DNA of 64,000 nucleotides from DATKPA01 sp051955985 (GTDB lineage Bacteria > Planctomycetota > Phycisphaerae > WQYP01), in contig JBQCGD010000101.1 of the NCBI GenBank assembly GCA_051955985.1, positions 62,001 to 126,000 on the forward strand. The letters run 5' to 3'. The position numbers and the translations under genes are program-made. Positions within the stretch are counted from its first letter, which is position 1, and each line of letters starts with the position of its first letter. Shown piece after piece: positions 10,000-18,213 of the stretch. Under the pieces are notes generated by a model. That model saw nothing but the letters and a program-made list of their open reading frames with translations. It was not told the origin of the DNA and made no database searches.

Positions 10000-11520
10000 C
10001 TATCCGGCAGTGCGGCCTATGGGATTGCCGTCAAATATCTTCGTGTACAGATCGCGACCGAAGCTGGTCGGCAGGGGCTCACCCGCCTCCAGATGGAACG
10101 TACGCGAGCCATCGGGACGCCGCTGCGCCCGTAAAAACTTCGCGTCTTTGCGATTTTCAAACAAGCTGTGAGCAAAGTCGTATAGGTGCGTTACAAAGAA
10201 GATGCGGACAGGTACTTCCTGAAGCGCTGAGACTATCTGCCGAGCCACCTCAGAGCCCTCCCGTTCGTTTGTCGAAGCGAACGATTCATTGAACAGGATC
10301 AAGGCATTGGGGCGGAGTTGACTTGCAATTTCGCTCATTCGAGCCAGTTCTTCATCGAACTTGCCGCTTTTCATGCTGGCGTCCTCGCTACGTTTGTAGT
10401 GCGTGAAGACCGCGGTGCAAAGCTCTGCATTAAACTCGGATGCCGCAACAAAAAGACCGCTTTGGAGCATCAACTGCGCGATACCGACGCTGCGGAGAAA
10501 ACTCGATTTGCCGCCCTGATTCGCGCCGGTGATGACGGCAAGACTCTTGCGGTCACCGGCGAAATCGTTACCCACAGTTTGAGCAGGAAGTGTCAGTGCC
10601 AGGCTCGGATCATGGAGATTCCGAAAGTTTCTTTCGCCCGAACCTACTGGGTACACGCCGGGAAAGCAGATTGGCACTCTCCTTGCGACAAGTTTTTCGT
10701 AAATGTTCAGGCATCCAACATAAAACCCCAACTCCATTCGCAGCGATTCAAAGAAGCTTTGGATGTGATCGGAGGACTGCGCCAGTGCATTTGCCACATG
10801 ATTGATGCCCTGGTCTTCGATGTCCGACAGGATGCGAGCGCCCGCCTCATCGCGATCGGGCAGAGAGAATGTGTATGACCGTCCGCCCCTTCGCAACAGC
10901 CGCTGAAACCAATTCGGCAGCTTTGCTTCGGGCCGGCGCAGAATGTAGCCTGTTCCATCAAGGCCAGGTGTCAACCTGGCACTCAAAAGTACCCCGCGAT
11001 TGAACGAAAGCTCTTTCAAATGCATTTGGACTGACATCAAATAGCGGTCATCAAGCTCCCGTCGAACGCTGGCAAAGAGGCGAGTGAATCCCTCAGAACG
11101 GAATTGACTGGCTTCCCTGTCTGCGATTGCCCGCAGTTTGCGGAAGAACGTCAGATACCAGTCAATAAGCTCTCGTGATTCGTAAAGGATGCCGTGGGGA
11201 GATTGGCTGAAAATGCCGAGCCAATGGGTACCTCTGCGCTCGATCGCTTTCACGGTCAGGTCGTATAGCTCGCGAACAAGCCTTGGGGTTCGCAGGCAGT
11301 CCTGCAGAATCGACTGCCGGTATCTGACGGTCGTAACATCGATACTAGATCCATTCAGCAACACGGCTTTGGCGACCTTGCAGAGGAATTCGTCCGTACC
11401 TCCCATTGCCTGAAGCAGTGTCGTCAGCTCCAGGTCCTGAACCAGCGCCGGCGTGTGGGCCGGAGGCGGTCGTTTCATGTCGAAATCGCGGTCGGGGTGC
11501 ATGAGAAAGGCTTTCATCAC
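10000..11520 (-). CDS. MutS-like ATPase (second of a tandem pair)
   Basis: 506 residues ending in a MutS domain V ATPase: Walker A GANQGGKSS near residue 330, a signature stretch around DASMKSGKFDEELARM, Walker B LILFNESFAST near 410 and a FFVTHLYDFA His switch. It lacks the N-terminal mismatch-recognition domain (no FxE motif) and is much shorter than MutS (~850 residues), so it keeps only lever/clamp-like and ATPase parts. It starts with GTG overlapping the TGA of the preceding MutS-like gene (GTGA); an ATG follows as the next codon. The two genes are therefore translationally coupled and may form a heterodimer. MutS-like ATPases are among published genes found behind crcB-motif riboswitches. 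The substrate is unknown. Confidence 0.85.
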   Translation of the reverse strand: MMKAFLMHPDRDFDMKRPPPAHTPALVQDLELTTLLQAMGGTDEFLCKVAKAVLLNGSSIDVTTVRYRQSILQDCLRTPRLVRELYDLTVKAIERRGTHWLGIFSQSPHGILYESRELIDWYLTFFRKLRAIADREASQFRSEGFTRLFASVRRELDDRYLMSVQMHLKELSFNRGVLLSARLTPGLDGTGYILRRPEAKLPNWFQRLLRRGGRSYTFSLPDRDEAGARILSDIEDQGINHVANALAQSSDHIQSFFESLRMELGFYVGCLNIYEKLVARRVPICFPGVYPVGSGERNFRNLHDPSLALTLPAQTVGNDFAGDRKSLAVITGANQGGKSSFLRSVGIAQLMLQSGLFVAASEFNAELCTAVFTHYKRSEDASMKSGKFDEELARMSEIASQLRPNALILFNESFASTNEREGSEVARQIVSALQEVPVRIFFVTHLYDFAHSLFENRKDAKFLRAQRRPDGSRTFHLEAGEPLPTSFGRDLYTKIFDGNPIGRTAG

Positions 11521-13130
11521 TGTTCTCCGCGAAAACGTTCCTTCAGTTGCCTATAAGTCACACCATGCTTCTCGGCAACGCACAGCGCATAGGTCAACCC
11601 TTCTGCGGGGCGACGCACGACTTTAAACGTGCGAACGGCGGGATCTTCGGGATCAATCATGCTTACCATGCTGACGGTCTTTGGGTTGAACGAAGCCAAC
11701 TCGGTCAAGAATGTGACCCAGACGCCTACGAGATCAACTTCGGAAAGCCGCGACATGATCCCTTTCCCAAGATAAACCGCGTCCTCCAGGGTCGTTGATG
11801 AAAACAGTTCATTGAAAATGACGATGCTATTCGGCGTAGCACGCTCCAGAATCTCATGAATTCGAACGAGGTCGTCCTGCAGTTTTCCTCGAAGATTCTG
11901 AATACTCTCTTCACGCTCAAAGTGAGTGAAGAGACGATCAACTAAGAAAAGCTGACCCTCTTTGCCGGCGACCGGCAATCCCAAGGCGGCCAGATAATGC
12001 ACTTGTCCGAACGTGCGGGCCAAGGTGGTCTTGCCGCCCTGATTCGGCCCCGAAATGACGAGGATCCGCTCTGCGCCCGTGAGAGCTATGTCATTCGTGA
12101 CCACATCGTGCTTTTCCGCCAGTAATTTGGCGGCGAGTGCGAAATCAAAGCAGTCCGAGATAGAGACCTCCTTCGAGTCTCGATGCAACTTCGGATAACA
12201 AATGCTCAGGCCTGCTCGGCGGAATTGCTCCATGTACCGGAGATAACTCACATAGAATTGGATTTCTCGATCCAAGCGGAGGACTGTGGCATCCGCGAAT
12301 TCGGCGTGGCCGGTAAAGAATCGTAGCAGCGCCTGAAACGGACTCGGAAAAAGTCGCGCGACTCCGCGGAGAATCAAATCCTGAATATGATTCATGCCCG
12401 TAGAGGCTGCGAGCCGCGACAAATGGTTCTTCACGGTCTCGTGGCGGAATCTCTCGAACGTGTTTTCGACAACGGCGGTGTAGTCGGGCTCCTCGCGGTA
12501 TGGAAGCACCGTCACACTGCCCCCTGAAATCACCAGCGAATATTTGATTGCTTCCAGGTCGGCATTAAGCCTGTTCGCCTCGGTTTCGAGAAGGGCAAAT
12601 ACCTCCGAAGCAATATAATTCGACAAATAGCCATGGACACTTTGAAGCCCACGGGACGAGAGACGCTGTGCGCCCAGCTCGTTACACAGGCTTCGGGTTG
12701 CGGAACAATAGGCGCAGGCGGCCTGTAAATGCCATGACTCGCGTTCATATGAGTGATAGGCTTTCGCGACCCGGCTGGTGTAGAGTCGCGCCCTGCGCAT
12801 AGTCTCCGCAAATCGATCAACTGCCCGCATCGTAGCCGGAGATTCCAGGTCGCGCATTATCTCTTGCCGATAGTCGATTACGTCCACATCCGTGAGTGGC
12901 GCATGGAAAAATGGCAGAAGGTTGTACTCCTGCGCGCTTTTTGTGACGGCTTGAATGATCTGATCGAGGTTCAGATCGCGGAAGAAGTCGGGGGATGTCA
13001 GACTCTCCGTCGAAGGCGCCTGATGCGCGAACGGATACAAGACGCTGATAAACGCCGATGCGCGATTCTCATTGGCCCGCGAGGGGCCCGCAGGAATCTG
13101 CCGATGAAATTCTGTAGCCGTTGCTTTCAT
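11517..13130 (-). CDS. MutS-like ATPase (first of a tandem pair)
   Basis: 537 residues from an ATG (MKATATEF) one base after the TPR-like gene stops; the longer open frame back to 13202 overlaps that gene and is less likely. The C-terminal third is a MutS-type ATPase: Walker A GPNQGGKTT near residue 358, Walker B IVIFNELFSSTT near 435, and a WVTFLTELA stretch where MutS proteins have the His-containing switch (the His appears replaced). The N-terminal part is helical and lacks a mismatch-binding domain. Identity to its neighbour is modest but the architecture is the same, consistent with an old duplication giving a two-subunit machine. It belongs to the operon headed by the leftward fluoride riboswitch. 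Confidence 0.85.
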   Translation of the reverse strand: MKATATEFHRQIPAGPSRANENRASAFISVLYPFAHQAPSTESLTSPDFFRDLNLDQIIQAVTKSAQEYNLLPFFHAPLTDVDVIDYRQEIMRDLESPATMRAVDRFAETMRRARLYTSRVAKAYHSYERESWHLQAACAYCSATRSLCNELGAQRLSSRGLQSVHGYLSNYIASEVFALLETEANRLNADLEAIKYSLVISGGSVTVLPYREEPDYTAVVENTFERFRHETVKNHLSRLAASTGMNHIQDLILRGVARLFPSPFQALLRFFTGHAEFADATVLRLDREIQFYVSYLRYMEQFRRAGLSICYPKLHRDSKEVSISDCFDFALAAKLLAEKHDVVTNDIALTGAERILVISGPNQGGKTTLARTFGQVHYLAALGLPVAGKEGQLFLVDRLFTHFEREESIQNLRGKLQDDLVRIHEILERATPNSIVIFNELFSSTTLEDAVYLGKGIMSRLSEVDLVGVWVTFLTELASFNPKTVSMVSMIDPEDPAVRTFKVVRRPAEGLTYALCVAEKHGVTYRQLKERFRGEQ

Positions 13131-13131
13131 G

Positions 13132-13512
13132 TCACGCCTGACTCTCACCCGCCTTACGCGGAGGCGTGGCAGTCCCCTGCTCACGTTGCGACAGCGCGGC
13201 ATTGATGAATTGCCTTACATCCTCACGTTGCGGAGCCGCTTCAAGTACCTGCGTCGCCAAAGGGATCGCTTCGGCAAAGCGCTTCTGCTGGAAGAGGCAC
13301 ATCGCCAAATGAAGCCTGAATTCCGCTTCAAATGGATTAAGCCACACCGCTCGACGAAATTCAGATTCGGCCAACGGGAGCGCTTCCCGGTCCAGCAAGT
13401 AGATGCCCAGTCGATCATGGTCGTACCCCAAATAGCGGCAGGGTCGGAGTGCGTCTTCTCTCCTGCGCTCGTAATCGACGCTTCCGCGCATGCGATTGCT
13501 TGATCTTCTCAT
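13132..13512 (-). CDS. TPR-like small protein
   Basis: 126 residues. The central part (about 40-110) reads as tetratricopeptide-like helices: PLAESEFRRAVWLNPFEAEF, then LAMCLFQQKRFAEAIPLATQ, with the small/large residue spacing of TPRs. It is cytosolic and basic at the N-terminus. The ATG overlaps the stop of the upstream micro-ORF (ATGA), and the stop lies one base before the first MutS-like start, so it is tightly embedded in the operon. TPR proteins usually scaffold protein-protein contacts; here the partner could be either MutS-like ATPase or the dynamin-like GTPase. That role is inferred. Confidence 0.7.
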   Translation of the reverse strand: MRRSSNRMRGSVDYERRREDALRPCRYLGYDHDRLGIYLLDREALPLAESEFRRAVWLNPFEAEFRLHLAMCLFQQKRFAEAIPLATQVLEAAPQREDVRQFINAALSQREQGTATPPRKAGESQA

Positions 13513-13583
13513 GGCGTGCCGCCCCTTCCCGTCTGCTGGACGATATCTTTCAGGGCGCGGAGTACTGTATGAGGTTCAATCAT
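13509..13583 (-). CDS. 24-residue micro-ORF coupled at both ends
   Basis: A 24-codon frame encoding MIEPHTVLRALKDIVQQTG followed by RGGTP. Its ATG overlaps the TGA of the MFS gene (ATGA), and its own TGA overlaps the ATG of the TPR-like gene (ATGA). A good Shine-Dalgarno (GGAG, six bases before the ATG) precedes it. It fills exactly what would otherwise be a 67-base gap in a very compact operon. It may be a genuine amphipathic microprotein or a leader that couples translation of the flanking genes. I recognise no family. Confidence 0.5.
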   Translation of the reverse strand: MIEPHTVLRALKDIVQQTGRGGTP

Positions 13584-14830
13584 GTTCTTCTCCGCAGTTG
13601 GGGTGTATCGGAGCCGATGGCATGTGCCGGCACCAGCATCTCCGCTGCCGGCACCTGGTCGGTAGCCGCGATAATGCCCGCGCCTGCCAGGGAAAGAACG
13701 ATAACCACGCCCATCGCGATCTCCGGGGAAACCACCCACAGTGAACCAATCGCAACACTGGACACGAAGTCGCCGATGCCGTTGACTACGGCCAACACGC
13801 CAAATCCAATCCCCCGAATATCTTCCGGCAACATTTCGGCGCTCGTGGACGCCTCGAGTGTTTCCCAAACGCCCATATAAAGGCCCGAAAAGCCGAACGC
13901 GATCCCGTATAGCAGCAATGAATTGCCCGCTAGGGCGAGAGCCAGCGCCGGAACTGCGGCCGAGGCATAACCCATCGCCAGGACAAATCGCTTCGGAAAG
14001 CGATCTGCCAGCAATCCGCTTACATAACATGAAACGGTATAGACAAGGTTGTATCCCACATAAAAGAGCATCGCGAGTTGACCAGCGCGCAGAACGCCAA
14101 GCCGCGCCGCCCATGCCTGCGTTGCCCAAAGAATGAGAAGTGTATTGGAAAAATCCCCTAATCCCGCAATCCCGATGCCCACAAGATAGCGTTTGAACAC
14201 GCCAGGCAGGGACTGGATGCCCATTCGAAGACTTGCGTTTGGCTGCGCTTTGTGCGGCTTTTCGCGCACCAGGAAGGCAATCAGGAGTGCGGCAGCTCCT
14301 CCTGGAATAAGCGTGAAAGCAAAGAGCCACCGCCAGTGCCGCCCAAGGATAGCCACCAGAACCAGCGACAAGGCCGGACCAACCACTGCTCCGGCGGAAT
14401 CCATCGCCCGTTCAAGCCCGAATGCCCGTCCATAAGTTTCCGGCGTGGTCGCTTCCGCAAGCAACACGTTGCGAACCGGGGTGCGCGCGCCACGACCCAG
14501 CCAGCCCCCTACCCGACCGATCAGCACGTGCCACCATTGCGTGGCGATAGCAAAGCTGGCCATGCCGGACGCGGTTACGAAGTAGCCGACGACTGCCAGA
14601 GGCTTTCGCCTTTCAAGTTTGTCGGAATACAATCCGGAAATGAGTTTCGCAAAGCTCGAAACACCATCGGCAACGCCCTCGATAATTCCCAGTGCTGCCG
14701 AAGAGGCTCCCAGACTTGCCAGGAGGACCGGCATGGAGGTCGTAGCCATTTCATGGCCTACGTCTGAGCACAGACTTGCCAGTCCAATACCCAGCACCGT
14801 CGAATTCAGCCAGTTGTTTCTTCTCTTCAT
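13580..14830 (-). CDS. MFS transporter
   Basis: 416 residues from an ATG (MKRRNNWLNS) that overlaps the TGA of the dynamin-like gene (ATGA); an upstream in-frame extension is possible but would lie inside that gene. Twelve hydrophobic segments and the inter-helix 2-3 loop motif (GLYSDKLERRKPL) identify the major facilitator superfamily. A charged loop is also present between helices 8 and 9 (GLLADRFPKR). The GRGARTPVRN stretch and long PAL/GLG-rich helices resemble a group of putative drug/organic-ion exporters. The substrate is unknown. Its place in a fluoride-inducible operon suggests export of a metabolite or ion that accumulates during fluoride stress; this is inference. Confidence 0.85.
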   Translation of the reverse strand: MKRRNNWLNSTVLGIGLASLCSDVGHEMATTSMPVLLASLGASSAALGIIEGVADGVSSFAKLISGLYSDKLERRKPLAVVGYFVTASGMASFAIATQWWHVLIGRVGGWLGRGARTPVRNVLLAEATTPETYGRAFGLERAMDSAGAVVGPALSLVLVAILGRHWRWLFAFTLIPGGAAALLIAFLVREKPHKAQPNASLRMGIQSLPGVFKRYLVGIGIAGLGDFSNTLLILWATQAWAARLGVLRAGQLAMLFYVGYNLVYTVSCYVSGLLADRFPKRFVLAMGYASAAVPALALALAGNSLLLYGIAFGFSGLYMGVWETLEASTSAEMLPEDIRGIGFGVLAVVNGIGDFVSSVAIGSLWVVSPEIAMGVVIVLSLAGAGIIAATDQVPAAEMLVPAHAIGSDTPQLRRRT

Positions 14831-16875
14831 TGAGAAACCTTTTCCTGTGGATCTGCGTAATTCGCAGGCCCAGTACGTCGGCCCTGAAGCCACGCATCGT
14901 GGAGGCTGATAAGGCGCTTCAGATCCTGTTTGAGGGTGGTCAGATCACCCGCGATTGCATCTGCACTGTGCGCACCCGCTTGCGAGAGATCACTACACGC
15001 CTGAAAGGCCTTTCGAAGTTCGCGCAGCATCTCACGACGCCAGGTTTCCAGTCGCATGACGTATTCCCGAGTCGCCTCCTCCAGCTTCCGGCCAGCCAAT
15101 CTTTCGAGTTGCTGCCGAATCACATGCTGACGGCCGTGACGATTGCGCAGCCGTCCCAACCCAAGCTGCAATGGCGCATCAAGATGAAACGCGCGTACGA
15201 CCGGGACGGGCATGCCGGTGATTGCTGGGATTATCCCAAGCTCTGTATTGGCCGGTTCAATGTTTTCGCAGGCGGTAGAAATCTGCATGCGTAATTCGTC
15301 AAATATTTGTTGGATCTCCGTACCAAGCGCCAGGATCGTGTGCGAAAAGGCTTGCTGCAGTATCTGCTCGATCCTGTACGTTTCGAGACTCTCGAATGAA
15401 GCCCGCTCCGCGGCGGCATCCAGCATTTGGGAAACAACGCCCTGAATTGCGTCTGTATCACTAACGCGTTGCCGCTCCAACATTTCAAGCCGAACCATTG
15501 TCGCGCGGTAGGACGCAGGAAGTTCCGTCGGCTTCTGAGACGCATGCACCTCGTTGGCGAGCCGGGAGCGCAATTCGGCGACAAGGGCCTGATAAAGAAT
15601 CTCCGCTTTACGTCCCAGAGATTCCGCAAGCCGCCGTTGAGCGTCGCGTTGCCGGGCGTCAAGCACGAGCGCTGCCCAATGGTCGCACAGCGTTGCGTCC
15701 TTGCCCCGGACGCTGACAAGATGCACAGGTATTTCCGCATCTAGCTGCTCGCGCAGCTGTCGCTTGGCATATTCGAGTGCCAGCGAACGCTCTTCGGCAC
15801 TCAGACGGTCCGCTTTGGTCAAGAGCACCATCACGTCCGCCCCTGCACGTCGGAGGGATTCAACGATCCGTATGTCCTCCAACACCAAGGTGGAATCCAC
15901 GAGTACCAGGCCAAGGTCGCACCGAGGCAGATACGCGAGCGTTTCGGAGGCCCCGCGCAACGCCAGCGACCCGAGCCCAGGGGTATCAACAAACACAATC
16001 CCTTCCCGCAAGCGATCCGAAGAAAGTTCCAGCTCAATGCGCGTTACATGTCGCGCGTTTTCCGGATTGCGCTGCTCCGTGACCAAGTCAGCGAGGGCGC
16101 TCGTAGAGAGGACGGCCGGGGTATTGCCGACGAACCACGCCTTGAGCCGCGGCGTCTGTCCATATTTGATCCGGGTGGGGAATGCGGTTACCGGTGTTAC
16201 GCCCACCGGCAGCAAATCCGTTTGCAATAAGTAATCGAGCAGTGAGGACTTTCCACTGCTCACGCGGCCGAACAGTGCAATTTCAAATTCTGCGCTCTGC
16301 GCCCGATCCAGCAGCGCATTGAACGGTGTCCGCAGGTAGGCCACCTGCTGTTCTCCAATCGTACGAGCAAACTCCGAAAGAAGAGGCTCCAAATGCTTGG
16401 ATTCGCTAACCTGAGCATTCGCCCACTCTCGAACCCTCTCCGGCATGTCAGCCGCGCCCGGCGCGATGAGATAAGCATTTATCCGATCGAGCTGATCGAA
16501 AAGATCGCTTGCCGCTTCCTCCAGCAATTGGGCCGCATCGGGAGGCACTTCACCGTAGCCTTGCATGTAGCGCGGACGGATTTCTTCAATTTCGATCCGG
16601 GCAGATAGCAGCGCCGTCTGAAGGCCCCAACGACCGCTAATCGACGGCGATGGCATTCCTATTTGTGCGCGATCCAAAACGCCGGCCATCCGCGATCGCA
16701 ACTCTCGCAATTGATCTTCGATGGCTCTTCGCTGGGCTGGTGCCAGGTCAGCGATATAACGGGCGAAGGGGGAGGTGCTGCGTGAGACTGCGGCAAGAGC
16801 TTCAGACAAGATATCGTCGACGTAAGCGAAGGTCGTTACCAGATGCCGGCGATGATTCTCGTTCAGATCGTTCAT
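14827..16875 (-). CDS. dynamin-like GTPase family protein
   Basis: 682 residues. After a ~190-residue helical N-terminal region comes a large GTPase domain: G1 GRVSSGKSS near residue 205, a conserved Thr in the TPVTAFPTR switch I region, G3 DTPGLGS near 295, and G4 LLTKADRL near 352. A long helical C-terminal half (about 430-680) with a hydrophobic stretch near 555-575 fits the stalk/paddle of bacterial dynamin-like proteins. Such proteins remodel or protect membranes. It starts 34 bases after enolase and overlaps the MFS gene by ATGA, so it is part of the fluoride-regulated operon. A role in membrane integrity under fluoride stress is inferred; this association is not one I know as established. 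Confidence 0.85.
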   Translation of the reverse strand: MNDLNENHRRHLVTTFAYVDDILSEALAAVSRSTSPFARYIADLAPAQRRAIEDQLRELRSRMAGVLDRAQIGMPSPSISGRWGLQTALLSARIEIEEIRPRYMQGYGEVPPDAAQLLEEAASDLFDQLDRINAYLIAPGAADMPERVREWANAQVSESKHLEPLLSEFARTIGEQQVAYLRTPFNALLDRAQSAEFEIALFGRVSSGKSSLLDYLLQTDLLPVGVTPVTAFPTRIKYGQTPRLKAWFVGNTPAVLSTSALADLVTEQRNPENARHVTRIELELSSDRLREGIVFVDTPGLGSLALRGASETLAYLPRCDLGLVLVDSTLVLEDIRIVESLRRAGADVMVLLTKADRLSAEERSLALEYAKRQLREQLDAEIPVHLVSVRGKDATLCDHWAALVLDARQRDAQRRLAESLGRKAEILYQALVAELRSRLANEVHASQKPTELPASYRATMVRLEMLERQRVSDTDAIQGVVSQMLDAAAERASFESLETYRIEQILQQAFSHTILALGTEIQQIFDELRMQISTACENIEPANTELGIIPAITGMPVPVVRAFHLDAPLQLGLGRLRNRHGRQHVIRQQLERLAGRKLEEATREYVMRLETWRREMLRELRKAFQACSDLSQAGAHSADAIAGDLTTLKQDLKRLISLHDAWLQGRRTGPANYADPQEKVSQ

Positions 16876-16909
16876 ATGAGGTCCTACTGCACGCTTGATT
16901 CAACCATGC

Positions 16910-18190
16910 TCACTTGGAGAAAGGATTCTCAAACCGCGCTGCTGATCCAAGCTCTCGTTCGATCTGTAACAAGCGGTTGTACTTGGCAATTCGTTCACTG
17001 CGGCATGCCGATCCGGTCTTAATTTGGCCGCCGCCCATGGCAACCGCAAAATCGGCCATAAACGTATCTTCCGTCTCCCCCGACCGATGCGAAATCACAT
17101 AGTTCCACCCCGCCTTCCGGCACATCTCAATCGCTCGAATGGTCTCTGTCACCGTCCCGATCTGATTGAGCTTGATGAGCACGGCGTTCGTGGTCTTTTC
17201 TCTGATGCCGCGCTCAATGAACTGCGTATTTGTGACGAAAATGTCGTCGCCCACGATTTGTACCAGTTTGCCCAACTCCGCCGTATGCGAGCGAAAGCCT
17301 TCCCAATCGTTCTCGGCCAACCCGTCTTCGAGCGAGACGATGGGATATTTTTCAATCCAGGAGCGATAGAGAGCGGTCATTTCACCGCTGGTTTTCTCGC
17401 CTTGCAGCGACTTGTTGAGCCTGTATCGGCCGTTCTCGTAGAAAGAACTGGCAGCAGGATCGAGGGCTATCGCCACCTGCTGTCGCGGTTGGTAACCCGC
17501 CGCGTGAATAGCTTCTACGATCAACTCGCATGCCTCTTCATTACCTTTTAGATTGGGAGCGAATCCACCTTCATCTCCCACGGACGTGGCATACCCACGC
17601 TTGTGCAGAATGGTTTTAAGTGCGTGGAACGTCTCCACGCCGTAGCGCAGGGCTTCCGAAAAGGACGGAGCGCCGATGGGCATGATCATGAATTCCTGAA
17701 AATCGACACTATTATCTGCGTGCTTCCCGCCATTGAGGATGTTCATCATGGGAACCGGTAACCGCGCGGCCGACGTATTATCGAGTCCTGCCAAATATTG
17801 ATACAGCGGACGGCCTGCTGCCTGCGCAGACGCGCAGGCGACCGCCATCGAAACCCCTAGAATCGCGTTGGCTCCCAATCTGCGCTTGTTGGGCGTACCG
17901 TCCAACTCGATCAGAAGCCGGTCGATCTCTTCCTGCTCTTCGGCGTCCTCGCCGGTCAGCGCAAGACGGATCTCTTCCTGAATGCTGCCTATCGCCTTGC
18001 GTACCCCCTTACCGTTGTAGCGGTGCTTGTCGCCATCGCGCAGTTCGACCGCCTCGTTTTCGCCCGTGGACGCCCCCGATGGGACCGCCGCCGTACCGGT
18101 AACACCGTTGTCCAATTGGACAAATGCGCGTAGTGTCGGATTCCCGCGGGAATCCAAGATTTCCATTGCATCGATTGATTTGATTTTCAT
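16910..18190 (-). CDS. eno: enolase
   Basis: 426 residues from ATG 18190 (MKIKSIDAMEILDSRGNP), preceded by GGAG at good spacing; the upstream in-frame ATG at 18229 would overlap the phosphofructokinase-like gene. All enolase catalytic elements are present: loop GASTGENEA, FQEFMIMP, VGDEGGFAPN, metal ligands in ALDPAAS, SLEDGLAE and VGDDIFVTN, catalytic Lys in IKLNQIGT, and SHRSGETED followed by GQIKTGS. It converts 2-phosphoglycerate to phosphoenolpyruvate. The usual GASTGEYEA loop has Asn for Tyr, and the C-terminal signature reads DFAVAMGGGQ rather than the common LAVAT/GTNAGQ. Enolase is a classic fluoride target (Mg-fluoride-phosphate complex), so a second, fluoride-induced enolase could restore glycolytic flux. 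Confidence 0.97.
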   Translation of the reverse strand: MKIKSIDAMEILDSRGNPTLRAFVQLDNGVTGTAAVPSGASTGENEAVELRDGDKHRYNGKGVRKAIGSIQEEIRLALTGEDAEEQEEIDRLLIELDGTPNKRRLGANAILGVSMAVACASAQAAGRPLYQYLAGLDNTSAARLPVPMMNILNGGKHADNSVDFQEFMIMPIGAPSFSEALRYGVETFHALKTILHKRGYATSVGDEGGFAPNLKGNEEACELIVEAIHAAGYQPRQQVAIALDPAASSFYENGRYRLNKSLQGEKTSGEMTALYRSWIEKYPIVSLEDGLAENDWEGFRSHTAELGKLVQIVGDDIFVTNTQFIERGIREKTTNAVLIKLNQIGTVTETIRAIEMCRKAGWNYVISHRSGETEDTFMADFAVAMGGGQIKTGSACRSERIAKYNRLLQIERELGSAARFENPFSK

Positions 18191-18213
18191 GGTCAGTTCT
18201 CCAAAAAGTTCCT

